Part shown: piece by piece, positions 32,700 through 41,994 of the stretch
Layout of the letters: each line of letters opens with the position of its first letter
Position numbering within the stretch: position 1 is the stretch's first letter
NCBI GenBank assembly: GCA_043228905.1
Contig: JBHGNT010000001.1
Location: 18,910,001-18,974,000 of the forward strand
Direction: 5' to 3'
Length of the DNA: 64,000 bases
DNA from: Azolla caroliniana
Lineage: Eukaryota > Polypodiophyta
Notes under the pieces: model-generated
Seen by the model: the letters and a program-made list of their open reading frames with translations, nothing else
The model's database searches: none
Told to the model about the DNA's origin: nothing
Translations under genes and position numbers: made by a program

Positions 32700-33995
32700 A
32701 TGATAGTCGGCATCGTTGGCCGAGAAAAGACAAGGGCGGAAGAGCGACTTCGAGCGTGCGGAGTTCTCAACCCGGACGAGGAAATCAGCGGAGCTGTGGA
32801 GGCGGTCTCCTTCGACGACACCTTGCGGATGCTGAGGAAGGTAGCCGGAGAAGACCTTAACGAAGACCGGACGATACCGGTATGTTCCGAAGAGATGTAC
32901 AAAGTCATCACGAACTTCAGTCGGGGGCTCGGGTCGGATCGGACGGCCCGAGTTAGCACAAAGTACAAGGCTATGGACCGGAAGGTACGGACAGTCGCGG
33001 CACCCTTACCGGAGGGCAGCGAGTCCCGGATCAGAGGGGTTGCGTCGGACCCCAGTTTACGAGATCCGGCCTGCATAGGACACACCTTCACCGACGGAAC
33101 GCTCCGGGAGCTCAAAATCGGTGGGGGCAGGTTCCTACTGCCGGCGGAGGAAGACTGGTTTCGGAGAATGCTCGGACGGCACGGGAAAGCCTTCGCATTC
33201 TCGCCGGAAGAGATCGGGTGCATGGACCCGACGATCGTGGAGCCGATGGTGATATTCACGGTACCGCATGTATCGTGGAATCTCAAGCCGATTCCGGTAC
33301 CAAGAGCTCACATCCCGGAGTTGATGGAGCTACTGAGGCAGAAAATCGATATGGGCATTCTCGAACCGTCGAGTGCCCCATACTCGAACCGGTGGTTTAC
33401 CGTACCAAAGAAAAACGGAACGTTGCGCTTCATTCAAGACCTACAGCCGGTCAACAGAGTGACCATTCGGAACGCAGGAATCGGACCGACCATAGACGAG
33501 TTCGCGGAGGCCTTCGCCGAAAGGTCGATTTACTCGGTCGATGATCTGTACTCGGGGTACGACCAGTTCCAGCTAGCCGTGGAGAGCAGAGATATTACGA
33601 CGATGCGAACTCCCCTCAGCCTAGTGCGAATGTGTACCCTGCCACAAGGAGGGACCAACTCGGTGGCCCACATGGTGAATGCAATGTACAAGGTACTGAG
33701 GGATTGCATCCCGGACATCACCATGCCGTTTCTAGACGACATCCCTATCAGAGGGTGCCCGGTGGAGGAGAAGGATGAGACAGTCGGGCCGGACGGATGC
33801 CGGCGATTCGTGGCGACACACATCGACGACTACGAGAAGGTGCTACAGAGGCTGGAGGATGCGAGGCTCACCTTCTCCGGGGAGAAATCGGCCTTCGGGC
33901 AATCGGAAATCCTGGTGGTCGGACACCTATGTGGACCTTATGGCCGGAAGCCGTCTCCGGCAAAGGTAGAAGCCATCGATGAAGACCGATTGTAG
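32700..33995 (+). CDS. Gypsy-E reverse transcriptase
   Basis: A long open frame of 431 residues. An N-terminal linker is followed by reverse transcriptase from residue about 190: RWFTVPKKNGTLRFIQDLQPVN, IYSVDDLYSGYDQFQLAVES, TLPQGGTNSVAHMVNAM, and the catalytic FLDDIPIRGCP. RFVATHIDDYEKVLQRL and VVGHLCGPYGRKP mark the C-terminal thumb and connection. The FLDD(I/V)P(I/V)KG style and LPQGGTNS motif are unlike Gypsy-B to Gypsy-D and resemble, from memory, Gypsy reverse transcriptases best known in fungi. The frame is lost at 33980-33995, where the next ORF overlaps by 17 bases. Confidence 0.85.
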   Translation: MIVGIVGREKTRAEERLRACGVLNPDEEISGAVEAVSFDDTLRMLRKVAGEDLNEDRTIPVCSEEMYKVITNFSRGLGSDRTARVSTKYKAMDRKVRTVAAPLPEGSESRIRGVASDPSLRDPACIGHTFTDGTLRELKIGGGRFLLPAEEDWFRRMLGRHGKAFAFSPEEIGCMDPTIVEPMVIFTVPHVSWNLKPIPVPRAHIPELMELLRQKIDMGILEPSSAPYSNRWFTVPKKNGTLRFIQDLQPVNRVTIRNAGIGPTIDEFAEAFAERSIYSVDDLYSGYDQFQLAVESRDITTMRTPLSLVRMCTLPQGGTNSVAHMVNAMYKVLRDCIPDITMPFLDDIPIRGCPVEEKDETVGPDGCRRFVATHIDDYEKVLQRLEDARLTFSGEKSAFGQSEILVVGHLCGPYGRKPSPAKVEAIDEDRL

Positions 33996-35742
33996 CTCGG
34001 TTACGGAAGTTCGGAGGTTCCTGGGGGCATGCGCATTCTACCACATATGGATCCCGCATTACGCCCACGTTGCGGAGCCGCTATACGGGTTGCTGAAGAA
34101 AGGGCGAAAATTCGAGTGGCGAGACGAGCACACGGAGTCGATCCGGAAGCTGAAGGAAGCTCTTGCGGCAGCACCGGCGCTCCGGAAGGCTGTCTACGAG
34201 AAGGGTACCCCGGTATACATAACGGTGGATACGAATCCGACCGGGATCGGATGGGACGTCAACCAAGAAGACGGGGACGGCACCCGGTTCCCGATCCGAT
34301 TCGGCGCTAAGGTCCTCAGTGAACGACAGCGAGGATACGCCCAGGTTAAACGCGAACTCTGGGGTATCGTTTCGGCTGTAAAGGCCGACAAAGATTACCT
34401 GATCGGGACAGAAGTGGTTATCGAGACGGATTGCCTGCCGATTCTCGGTATGGTTTCCGGATGCGCGACACCGGACCTGGCGATGCTCCGGTGGATAGCG
34501 TACATCAAGTCCCTGGACCCGGAAATACGGCACATTTCCGGAAAGGACAACGCCATGGCCGACATGCTTTCGCGGGCAAGGTTTGATGACGAGGGCGGCA
34601 TGGTTTCGGAGGACGAAGAAGTCGGCATTGACTTCTTCGAGGCAGCATATGTAACGGCCGATGGGACGAGCACTCCGGCACTTAACGACTTCGACGAGAG
34701 CAAGTACGATGGCGAGTGGCTCCAGATCGGTGGGTTTTTGAGGACGATGACGCCGGATGCGTCGTGGACGAGGGACAAGGAAAACCGGATCTGGAAGAAA
34801 GCATACCGATTCTTTCTCCAGGACGGATACTTATGGAAGCACCCGAAGAAGAGGAACGGCGTCCCGCTCCGGGTGGTAGCGATGAAGGAAGAACAGGAGG
34901 AGCTGCTGACGGCCTACCACGACAGCCCTTGGGCTGGACACCATGGAACGTGGGCCACGTTCGAGAACATAAAGGGGAAGTACTGGTGGTCGGGGCTGTA
35001 CTGGGACGTGCATCGGTTCGTGACAACTTGTGAGAGCTGTCAAATGCACTCCATAGTCCGACATCGGGACGAGCTTCACCCTACGTACCCTCCGACCATC
35101 CACTTCAAATGGATGGTAGATCTGGTGACGATGCCAATGGGAGTAGGACAGATGCGATATATGGTCCTGGCTTGGGAAGATCTGACCAACCAGGTAGAAG
35201 GCCGAGCCCTTCAGAACAAATCGACCGCGGCCGTATGTCGGTTCCTGATTGAGGACGTGATATGCCGGTACGGGTGTGTCGGGAAGATCGTGACTGATCG
35301 CGGGGAGTTGGACGCCGAAGAGGCCGAGGAGTTGTTCGACCGGCTAGGAGTCAAGCTCTCGCTTACCACTGCATACAATCCGGAGGCGAATGGGAAGGTG
35401 GAGCGCGGACACGGACCGATCGTCAAGGCGTTGGTTCGGGCATGCGGAGGTCAAGTTGGGAACTGGCCGCGGCTGTTGCCTTACGCGTTGTGGGCAGACC
35501 GAACTATGCACAGTTCGGTAACCGGATTCATGCCGGAAGAGCTGATGTTTGGGCAGAAGCCGATCATGCCGATGGAACGCACGATCTCCTCTTGGGCAAC
35601 CGTGGACTGGAGAGACGAGATGAGCCGGGAGGAACTGTTGGCGGCGCGCATACGACAGCTCGAGCGAAGACCGGAGGACGTGGAGCAGGCCGCGGGAAAG
35701 CTTCGAGTGGCAAGGACGAGGAACAAAGCCCGGTTCGACTGA
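33979..35742 (+). CDS. Gypsy-E RNase H and integrase
   Basis: 587 residues, overlapping the reverse-transcriptase frame by 17 bases in another frame; the two were probably once continuous. The start is the tail of reverse transcriptase (SSVTEVRRFLGACAFYHIWIP). RNase H follows (YITVDTNPTGIGWDV, QVKRELWGIVSAV, VIETDCLPILGM). The integrase zinc region has AYHDSPWAGHHGTWATFENI and CESCQMHS. The core has MVDLVTMP, VTDRGELD and NGKVERGH, giving DDE. It ends NKARFD and a TGA, immediately followed in frame by MHRLRPKRIEEGDWVLVYD. That suggests a CGA-to-TGA mutation rather than the true end. Confidence 0.87.
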   Translation: MKTDCSSVTEVRRFLGACAFYHIWIPHYAHVAEPLYGLLKKGRKFEWRDEHTESIRKLKEALAAAPALRKAVYEKGTPVYITVDTNPTGIGWDVNQEDGDGTRFPIRFGAKVLSERQRGYAQVKRELWGIVSAVKADKDYLIGTEVVIETDCLPILGMVSGCATPDLAMLRWIAYIKSLDPEIRHISGKDNAMADMLSRARFDDEGGMVSEDEEVGIDFFEAAYVTADGTSTPALNDFDESKYDGEWLQIGGFLRTMTPDASWTRDKENRIWKKAYRFFLQDGYLWKHPKKRNGVPLRVVAMKEEQEELLTAYHDSPWAGHHGTWATFENIKGKYWWSGLYWDVHRFVTTCESCQMHSIVRHRDELHPTYPPTIHFKWMVDLVTMPMGVGQMRYMVLAWEDLTNQVEGRALQNKSTAAVCRFLIEDVICRYGCVGKIVTDRGELDAEEAEELFDRLGVKLSLTTAYNPEANGKVERGHGPIVKALVRACGGQVGNWPRLLPYALWADRTMHSSVTGFMPEELMFGQKPIMPMERTISSWATVDWRDEMSREELLAARIRQLERRPEDVEQAAGKLRVARTRNKARFD

Positions 35743-36054
35743 ATGCACCGGCTCCGACCGAAGAGGATCGAGGAAGGCGACTGGGTGCTAGTCTACGACA
35801 GCAGCCTCGACAACCAGCACCGAGCGACACGGAAGTTCGCAAGAAGGTGGTTCTGGCCTTACGTGGTACAAAGCGCCAACGACAACGGGACGTACCATCT
35901 GGCGGAACTCGACGGCACAAGAATAGCGATACCGGTAGCTGGGAAGCGGATCAAAGCGTTCAAGAAGCGTCACGACAACAAACCGGATCCGGTTAACCTG
36001 GACCGGGACGACGAACGATCCGAAACCGAGGAAGAACCGACGGGCGGGGAATGA
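35743..36054 (+). pseudogene. Gypsy-E integrase C-terminal domain after an in-frame stop
   Basis: The frame directly continues integrase beyond the single TGA at 35740-35742. It contains the SH3-like DNA-binding C-terminal domain of integrase (EEGDWVLVYDSSLDNQH, RWFWPYVVQSANDNGTYHLAELDG) and an acidic tail. Cut off from the core, it would be lost from the polyprotein. Confidence 0.75.
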
Positions 36055-36127
36055 AGGCTGGACCGGTTTTCTCCGTCCCAACACAATTTGGGGCATGCCG
36101 GTGGATGCGCGGTTAGGTGGGGGCGGA

Positions 36128-36764
36128 TGTCGTGAAGAAAACCGTCCACGAGCGGAATCCGTGCACCGGAGCGTAGAAACCGACTCTTCATGCACGTGCG
36201 CCTTAAGTTGTACGTAGGAGATCTTAGGTAGATTCGGTAGGTAGGGAGTAAAGGGGAAACGGCTCCTTCCTTGCCTATAAAAGGAGGGAGACGAGGAGGG
36301 TAGAGGCATCGCGGAGAGTCGAGGGCGAAGTGCTGTCGGTAGGCGTGCGAAGGCTTCTCTCTCTCTCTCTCTGGTTCGCAAACTCCATAGCTTCCTTCTG
36401 TGCAGGTATCGGGAGGCTCGCGCTGCTCTGAGGAATGCCCGAGTGCTTCCGGCAGCACCTCCAACCTGTTCCTGTCTTTCCGTGCGTTTACGAACAGGTA
36501 TCGACATCTGTTCGCCGGCCTAATCGGTTGTAACCGACTTCGTGTTTTGTTGTCTTCGTGTTCTTGTTGTTTGTCTTTGTTAATACATACATACATTCGT
36601 GTCTTTCTGTGTTGCTGTCCCACTTGCGTCTTTGCGTCGAAGGGCCGTGTCCCTGTGGATCTACGCTCGCACGTAGAGGGTTCTTCCCCTTCCTCTCTCG
36701 CTCTTTGGTACAGGACCCCCGAGGTTCCGCCTCATTCCACGCATCCGCGAGGAATACCTCGACA
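36128..36764 (+). repeat. 3' LTR of Gypsy-E
   Basis: 637 bp and nearly identical to the 5' LTR, preceded by a purine tract (GGTGGGGGCGGA). Confidence 0.9.
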
Positions 36765-37487
36765 ACGGTCAGAATCATCAAGCAATTGAAAGAGGAGCGA
36801 CAAGCCGTGGAGAACAAATCACATATGGGAATGGAACGGATCCAGTGCATCCTCCGGGCATGGCTAAACAAGACCAAACGCTTGATTGACGAGAGCTCCG
36901 TGCGATGTTGGACGAAATGGGCGCAGAATACGACTGAACTCCAGTTGCTCAGGGCGGACGCGGAAAACCGGCGGAAGGAAGGTGACGACTGTTACATGCG
37001 CACATCGGAGGACTTCACCGCCATAAAGGATGAGCTGGCAGAAGATTTCATAGCTCTGGAGGATGAGCAATTGGTGCAGGTCCGGCAACTCATAGTTCAA
37101 CTGGACGACGATCAGATGGATGCTCAAATCCAGTTTGAGAGCTATGAGCGGTCCCGGCTTAGGGAAGGAAAAGCAAGGCAGACAGCAACGGTCAACCTTA
37201 GTGATGAGGAACCGTCGTCGGCACAAGGACCAGACGGAGACCAAGCCGGGGTAAGTCAACCAGAGACAACTCTGACGGAGGAAACAACGAAGGAAACGTC
37301 GGTGCCAGAGCAACAATCGGAGTCACAGCCGGAGTCGGAGCAGCCACAACAGCAGCCATAGCAACAACAGATTCCCATAGAGCCATTGGAAACTATGGAG
37401 CAAAGCATTCTGGACATTTTGGACAAAGAGTAACATGGCCGGATAGTGGATTCGACGTACAAGGTACTGTCCCACGAGCGTGCCATG

Positions 37488-37795
37488 TGTTACCCGGCCG
37501 ACAAAGGAGCTAGAAGATGTCCAGACCAAGAGTGTGAAAAGGGGAATTGTTATTTAGGAATCTGTTGTAATTATTAGTCTTAATATATTAATATGTGGAC
37601 CGACCAACCGAATTGGTATGCCGATCCGGATCCGGACCGATCCCGAATAGGTGCTGGTTAATGACGTATTACTAAGTAACCGATTAAGGTTCAATTAAGC
37701 GTTGTGTCGTAAGTTATCTTGTCGTAACACCCTTTGGTGAAGTGTCTTAAGTGGACGCCCTATGTTAGGCTGTTGTTCGGCCCTAAGGATTAACA
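37488..37795 (+). repeat. 3' LTR of Gypsy-B, internally deleted
   Basis: 308 bp against about 450 bp for the 5' LTR. The deletion joins AGGTGCTGGTT to AATGACGTATTAC, removing the TATA region. A short GTT microhomology lies at the junction. Confidence 0.85.
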
Positions 37796-38052
37796 GAAGG
37801 CAGCCGATTCGGCTCAGATGTTTGATTCGGAGATGCTGAATCAACTGAAGGCCAAGTGGAAGAAAGGGCAGTAGAAGAGGCGCCAACACCGTGATAGGAA
37901 GGGAGCTAGAAAAGGTCGTACGAGTAGACAAGCCGACCGTAAGGGTCAAGGCACGCAAAGTCGAATGGGTCAAGGAGCGCGAGCGAGGCGCGATGTCAAG
38001 AGAAATTGGAGCATAGGACCGGAAGAGCCTCAAGTTGAGCTTGAGGGGGAGT
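37796..38052 (+). pseudogene. Copia-A 3' charged tail, second part, with polypurine tract
   Basis: Sequence that follows the Gypsy-B 3' LTR. It starts with the second copy of the GAAGG target duplication and continues the charged tail from 10811. It stops after WKKGQ and continues as a basic, Arg/Lys-rich stretch. It ends in TTGAGCTTGAGGGGGAG next to the 3' LTR, a good polypurine tract for second-strand priming. Confidence 0.6.
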
Positions 38053-38422
38053 GTTGAGATACAAGCTCAACATTGGCCAGATCGGTGCATAAACCAGTGC
38101 GCAACAAGAGGCCGGATCGGTGCGAAAACCAGGAAACCGTTGAACAAATATTCCACAAGGGAATATATTTGGGAGTTAGTGTAGGAGCTCAGTTATGAGC
38201 ATTGAAGTACGTGTCAATACTTCTGTCAATCTGTATGGACTTGTATAAAAGTGCTCCCTGAGCACATCCTATGTACAGAGTTGTACACATTTTTTTGAAT
38301 TTAGTTTTTCTGTGTGTTCATTCCCTCTCTGTCTCTCCCGCGTACATTGTGTCTTAAGCTCTCCATTAAACCTGTTTTTCTCTGTCGGTATTCTATGTTT
38401 CGTATAGCTTCCACATGTTACA
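38053..38422 (+). repeat. 3' LTR of Copia-A
   Basis: 370 bp, beginning TGTTGAGATACAAGC and ending TGTTACA. Its layout matches the Copia-I LTR in reverse: GATCGGTGC motifs, ATATATTTGGGAGTTAGTGTAG, then CTTGTATAAAAGTGC, which supplies a TATAAAA promoter element near 38243. A CT-rich stretch follows before the end. It abuts an unrelated minus-strand gag fragment. Confidence 0.8.
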
Positions 38423-39060
38423 TTTCACACAAGCTATCAACCAATTGTCCCCTTCTAGACCTGATTTTTGGATTTGGGTTCTAGCATGGTGAAGATAGTC
38501 TTCTAGCAAGGAAAACTTCCTCCTAGAGAGGTTCATTAAGGGTTGTGCTACCTCGGTTTGAGATGGACGTTGTAGAAATTGGCCCTTGAAAACTGTGACA
38601 AATTCTGTCCAGGTATCAGGCAATTTCCCCAAAGTCCAGAGCCCACGCCACCAAGCAACGGCCTTACCGGCTAGTTCTCGGCTGACATATGCAATCTTCG
38701 TACTATCTGGCTTGGGATAGAGCTCAAAATGAGACTCCCATCAGCCCAACCATGTGCAGATTGCTTCTTTAGTTCTTTCCTTATTTTCTCCCATAAATGG
38801 CTTTACGACAAATGATGGTTCACCCTGACACTCATCGGGTCTATTAGTATCACGTTGTAAACTAATGACACGTGCCTCGAGAGCACTATGAGATTGCCGA
38901 AGTTCGGACATCTGATGCACGGTTGAATTAAGGAAATTTTATATTTGTATCAAATACGACTCAATGGGGATTGGCCTAGGAGGATTTCCTTGAATTCCTT
39001 CCGCCTTGAGTGGATGACATCGGGTCGTTCTTATGAGCCATTGAATGATAATTTCTGGCA
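38423..39060 (-). pseudogene. Gag-domain fragment of another LTR element
   Basis: Minus strand. A capsid (retrotransposon gag) domain is readable from about 38800 to 38423: WESHFELYPKPDSTKIAYVS, AGKAVAWWRGLW, and then the open frame 38632-38423 with LPDTWTEFVTVFKGQFLQ and LNLSRRKFSLLEDYL-type sequence. A stop interrupts near 38740. It is truncated by the Copia-A LTR edge at 38422. Upstream to about 39060 the sequence is degenerate. It may be an older insertion target of Copia-A. Confidence 0.6.
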
Positions 39061-39106
39061 AAGAAATGGGATAAGGTCAGACAAATAGTCATAACATATG
39101 TCGTGG

Positions 39107-39457
39107 TGTAAACATATCATGGGTGAAAGAGAGAGATTGAGTAGAGTAGACAACAATATTTCGATCACAAAAAGACTCAGTACATACAACAGTGCTCAGA
39201 GTGCACTTTATAAACAGACCCTTGACGAGTGGGTTGACACAAGTACCATCAATACTTGAATGTTCATAAATGAGCCTGACACTAATTTTACCTACAATAT
39301 TCCTATTTACTATAATAGGAATATAGGCCCTCAACGGCCTTTTTCGGATTTCATCCGACTAGGCACACCCGAATCAAACTCCATTCGATTCGACTCTTCG
39401 GCTCTCGGCTCTCGGCTCTTCAACCGATTTGGCCCATGTTGAGCTTGTCTCTCAACA
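39107..39457 (-). repeat. 3' LTR of a Copia remnant
   Basis: About 351 bp, from TGTAAACATATC to GTCTCTCAACA. It is a diverged relative of the Copia-I LTR. CTCCCCCTCAAGCTCAAC follows at 39458, a purine tract on the minus strand, so this is a 3' LTR with a short piece of internal sequence to about 39530. The rest of that element is gone. Confidence 0.65.
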
Positions 39458-39530
39458 CTCCCCCTCAAGCTCAACTTGAGATCCCGCCATGTCAACTCCA
39501 ACTGGTTCATCATTCCAGCCTCTCCTAGCG

Positions 39531-40140
39531 TTGTCGTGAAAATGCTCGCGTGCTTGTGCTACTTGAGTGGGACCATTAGGGTCTTAGATTGAGGAGGATG
39601 TTCGCAAAGATATTTTAAAGATGATGATATGGATGTTCGAGTCGAGGAAGACAATGTAAGACTTGAAAAGATCAAGAAATTTGGTACACTTAAGAGAAGA
39701 TAATTAGAATAAGATAAATGAGAGTATTATATTGATGATGGTCATATCACATATTGAGCCCCCCTTACACAAGCCCAACTAGAGTCTTTTATAGGTCTCT
39801 CCATGCTTGTGACATGCACAAAACTATGGGCTTGGAACCGTGGTTTTTGGGCACACAGTTTTTCTTGTGGCATACACAAAACCATGGGCTTGGAACCATG
39901 GTATTTGTGCACACAGTTTTTAATGGTTGTTTTGTATGTAATTTGAATATGAAAAGGAAATACATAATATGTAAAGTACTTGGTAGTAGACCTAGTGCTA
40001 AGGTAAATGTCTTTTATCTTGGAGGCACAAGGTTCAAACCCTTATTGCATCCCTCAGTATGCATTCAAAGGCCACTAGACCCTAGGCTAATTTTCATATT
40101 TATAATTGTTTGTGTAATGTGCATGGAACCACACTATTTC
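39531..40140. other. Non-coding stretch with a short tandem duplication
   Basis: No gene seen. A duplicated block near 39815-39925 repeats ACACAAAACCATGGGCTTGGA-type sequence and CACACAGTTTTT. A possible tRNA-derived SINE fragment lies at 39985-40085. Confidence 0.4.
39985..40085 (+). mobile_element. Possible SINE fragment
   Basis: It has CCTAGTGCTAAGG, resembling an A box, and GGTTCAAACC (40031-40040), matching the polymerase III B box, in the arrangement of a tRNA-derived promoter. The CCTAGTG core is shared with the two clearer copies near 40780 and 40950. Confidence 0.35.
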
Positions 40141-40149
40141 ACAATTTCT

Positions 40150-40345
40150 CCTATTGGACATGCAACATCCGAACGACGGTCTGCAAGAGGGAGAATACCC
40201 TTCATTTTTCGAGCTACAATCGATGTTGCTCATGAAGAAAACCACTCATGTGCATCGACGAGTACACACCGACAACAAGATGTTGTACACGGAGGCAGAT
40301 CGGCCCCGTGGTCGTGGAGGACGAGGTGGGTCGGCGTTTACCTGG
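40150..40345 (+). pseudogene. Copia gag linker fragment
   Basis: A short plus-strand piece reading SMLLMKKTTHVHRRVHTD and ADRPRGRGGRGGS, homologous to the region just before the zinc knuckle of Copia-I gag (about 2510-2640 on the minus strand: SMLLIEENHTG, DRPHGRGGRGES). It has no LTR or further coding sequence, so it is an orphan fragment. Confidence 0.6.
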
Positions 40346-40596
40346 GGGCTTCATTGTCAAAACTTGTGTGATAGCACATGAGTTCATCAAAAGGGTTAAA
40401 TTAACCACTGAGATACATAATATATATATATATATGGGTATTAATAAATATTTCAAAATATATATACATAAGGGTATTATCAATTATGTTAGAGAAAAAA
40501 ATTACATAAACCCATGAAGATATTTCAATGAGATGGTAAATAATATATTATGCAAACAATACTCAAGTTTGGTATGTTATATGTATACATTTGTAC

Positions 40597-40652
40597 ATAC
40601 ATGCATGCATACATACATAGATACATACATACATACATACATACATACATAG
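40597..40652. repeat. (CATA)n microsatellite
   Basis: Around 14 CATA-type units, slightly interrupted. Confidence 0.85.
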
Positions 40653-40770
40653 AACGTAATATTCGTGTTCGTGCAAGCATTCGTTTGGAAACGTTTGGAG
40701 ATGAACACGTTTGAAATGGGAAAAATACGTATTCATTTTGTTTTAATTTTTTTCATTTATTGTCATTACA

Positions 40771-40905
40771 ATTTAGCTCACCCTAGTGGTAGGGAGTCAT
40801 GCTATTGTTGTCTATGTCTTGGGTTTGATTCCTAATTTTCTCATCTCTTTCTCTCTCTCATTAGTACCATGTCATAGCAAAATTTTATGTTAGTGTTATA
40901 ATACT
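40771..40905 (+). mobile_element. tRNA-derived SINE-like copy 1
   Basis: Starts with TTAGCTCACCCTAGTGGTAG (A-box-like), followed about 47 bases later by GGTTTGATTCC (B-box-like), and ends AAAATTTTATGTTAGTGTTAT. The same order and sequences recur in copy 2 about 155 bases on, in the same orientation. Confidence 0.5.
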
Positions 40906-40929
40906 TTTTTTCTTTTATTTTTTTATTAT

Positions 40930-41055
40930 TAGAACTAAGCACAACCTAGTGGTAAGTTGCTATGCTACTACTACTTGTGTCTTGGGTTCAATTCCCAACA
41001 TTCTCATATCTTCTTGTTAGTGTCATGGCAAAATTTTATGTTAGTGTCATGTTCC
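40930..41055 (+). mobile_element. tRNA-derived SINE-like copy 2
   Basis: AAGCACAACCTAGTGGTAAG (A-box-like), then GGTTCAATTCC (40985-40995, B box), ending GGCAAAATTTTATGTTAGTG. It is clearly related to copy 1 but diverged. Confidence 0.5.
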
Positions 41056-41119
41056 TTTTTCTTCTTTTTCTTTCTTTCTTATGCTACTACTACCTATGCT
41101 ACGTATGGTTCATTCTATG

Positions 41120-41465
41120 AATTATATGACATACATACATACACATAACACACACACACACACACACACACATGCAATACAATACGTATGCATGTATATA
41201 TAGAACATACGCACACATATATACACATTTATGTACACATATACCCATATATTGAACACACACACAACACATTCATACACACATGCCATACAAATAATAC
41301 ATACAATACACACATATGCACATGTATAGAACATACGCACACACATAGAACATACATACATATGCACATGCCACACATACAACACATGGAGTACAATTCA
41401 TACATATGCAAATGTATAGGGCATAACACACACACATGTATAGAACATACATACACACGGTAGAA
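41120..41465. repeat. AC-rich microsatellite block
   Basis: Contains (AC)n near 41148-41172 and many ACATAC and ACACAC runs to 41460. The reading frames here are low-complexity and not genes. Confidence 0.85.
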
Positions 41466-41994
41466 ACCTCTTTCAAAAATGCATTGGAAAGGGATGCGAA
41501 CTATTTTAAAAATTGGGGGAAGAAAGGGGGGAATTACATACGTGATGTGTTTTAGTAAAAAGTGGGGGGAAAGAAAGAAAGAAAGGGGGGGCGGGGAGAG
41601 TGAAACAGAAAGGAAGGGAGTAGACCACAACTCGATCTCTGCGTGTCTTAAGGTTCCCTCTTATCTTCAACAATGGAGGATTATGACATAGATGAGACAA
41701 AACAAGCAGCGACATATGTGTTGTATCATTACTCATTATTTACCATGACTTGCATTGGAGAGAGTGTACGACCAACACAACACTGAATGCATCTTATGAA
41801 TGAAATCTCAGGTATGCCAACTTCCTTAAAGAAGTATGGGCACCAAAGCTGCTCATCAACTTCTCCTATGAGAGTGGAAAAAACTTCTTCTTCTTTTTAT
41901 GTTGCAGGTGTTCTATGATAAAGTGAAGAATGAAGGTCGAATTATGGTCACAACATCAACTTGGGAAGTAAACATAGTGATGAACATGTCATAT
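41466..41994. other. Unassigned spacer
   Basis: Purine-rich near 41515-41620, including GAAA repeats. No gene, LTR or RNA recognised. Confidence 0.5.

Larger units (their letters stand above)
29787..36764 (+). mobile_element. Gypsy-E LTR retrotransposon
   Basis: A 6978-bp plus-strand element inserted in the Gypsy-B extra ORF. LTRs are 29787-30423 and 36128-36764, 637 bp each, with roughly 15 differences (near 98% identity by eye). ACGG flanks both ends (29783-29786 and 36765-36768), and the Gypsy-B coding sequence continues across. It contains gag, protease, reverse transcriptase, RNase H and integrase. It is GC-rich relative to its surroundings. Gypsy-J at 4574-6622 is an older relative. 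Confidence 0.92.
27755..37434 (+). pseudogene. Gypsy-B extra coiled-coil ORF, split by Gypsy-E
   Basis: Same ORF as in Gypsy-D, starting at the ATG at 27755. Coding parts are 27755-29786 and 36765-37434. Where Gypsy-D has stops this copy often has sense codons, and the reverse: YPRPPVM (CGA) here against TGA in Gypsy-D, and TAG here at 28021 against CAG in Gypsy-D. The coiled coil spans about 29280-29790 with a frameshift near 29410, and continues after Gypsy-E with KQLKEERQAVENK and RLIDESSVRCWTKWAQNT. It ends ILDILDKE then TAA. Comparing the two copies shows that an ancestral uninterrupted ORF existed. Confidence 0.72.
10812..37795 (+). mobile_element. Gypsy-B LTR retrotransposon carrying three nested elements
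   Basis: Plus-strand Ty3/Gypsy element. It begins TGTTACCCGG at 10812 and ends TAACA at 37795, flanked by GAAGG on both sides. With the nested elements removed it is about 8.7 kb: 5' LTR, primer site, gag, protease, reverse transcriptase, RNase H, integrase, and a long extra ORF after integrase. It received Gypsy-C in the 5' LTR, Gypsy-D in gag and Gypsy-E in the extra ORF, each with its own target duplication. Numerous stops show it is dead. Gypsy-D belongs to the same family and allows copy-by-copy comparison. Confidence 0.9.
7498..38422 (+). mobile_element. Copia-A retrotransposon, 5'-truncated, split by a nested 27-kb insertion
   Basis: Plus-strand Copia element of the Copia-I family. 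Homology begins abruptly at about 7498 inside the pre-integrase region, so the 5' LTR, gag and protease are missing. Pol runs to about 10555, and a charged tail to 10811. Gypsy-B sits between two copies of GAAGG (10807-10811 and 37796-37800). When those are merged, the tail reading frame continues across the join (...GDESK then AADSAQMFD). The element finishes with a purine tract and a 3' LTR at 38053-38422. Confidence 0.85.

Noticed and set aside
39754-40371. 205-residue plus-strand ORF
   Set aside because: A chance frame through a tandem duplication, a SINE-like piece and a Copia gag scrap. Only the last part shows homology, and that in another frame.
41122-41630. Cys/Val/Tyr-rich minus-strand proteins
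   Set aside because: They are translations of AC/CATA microsatellites.
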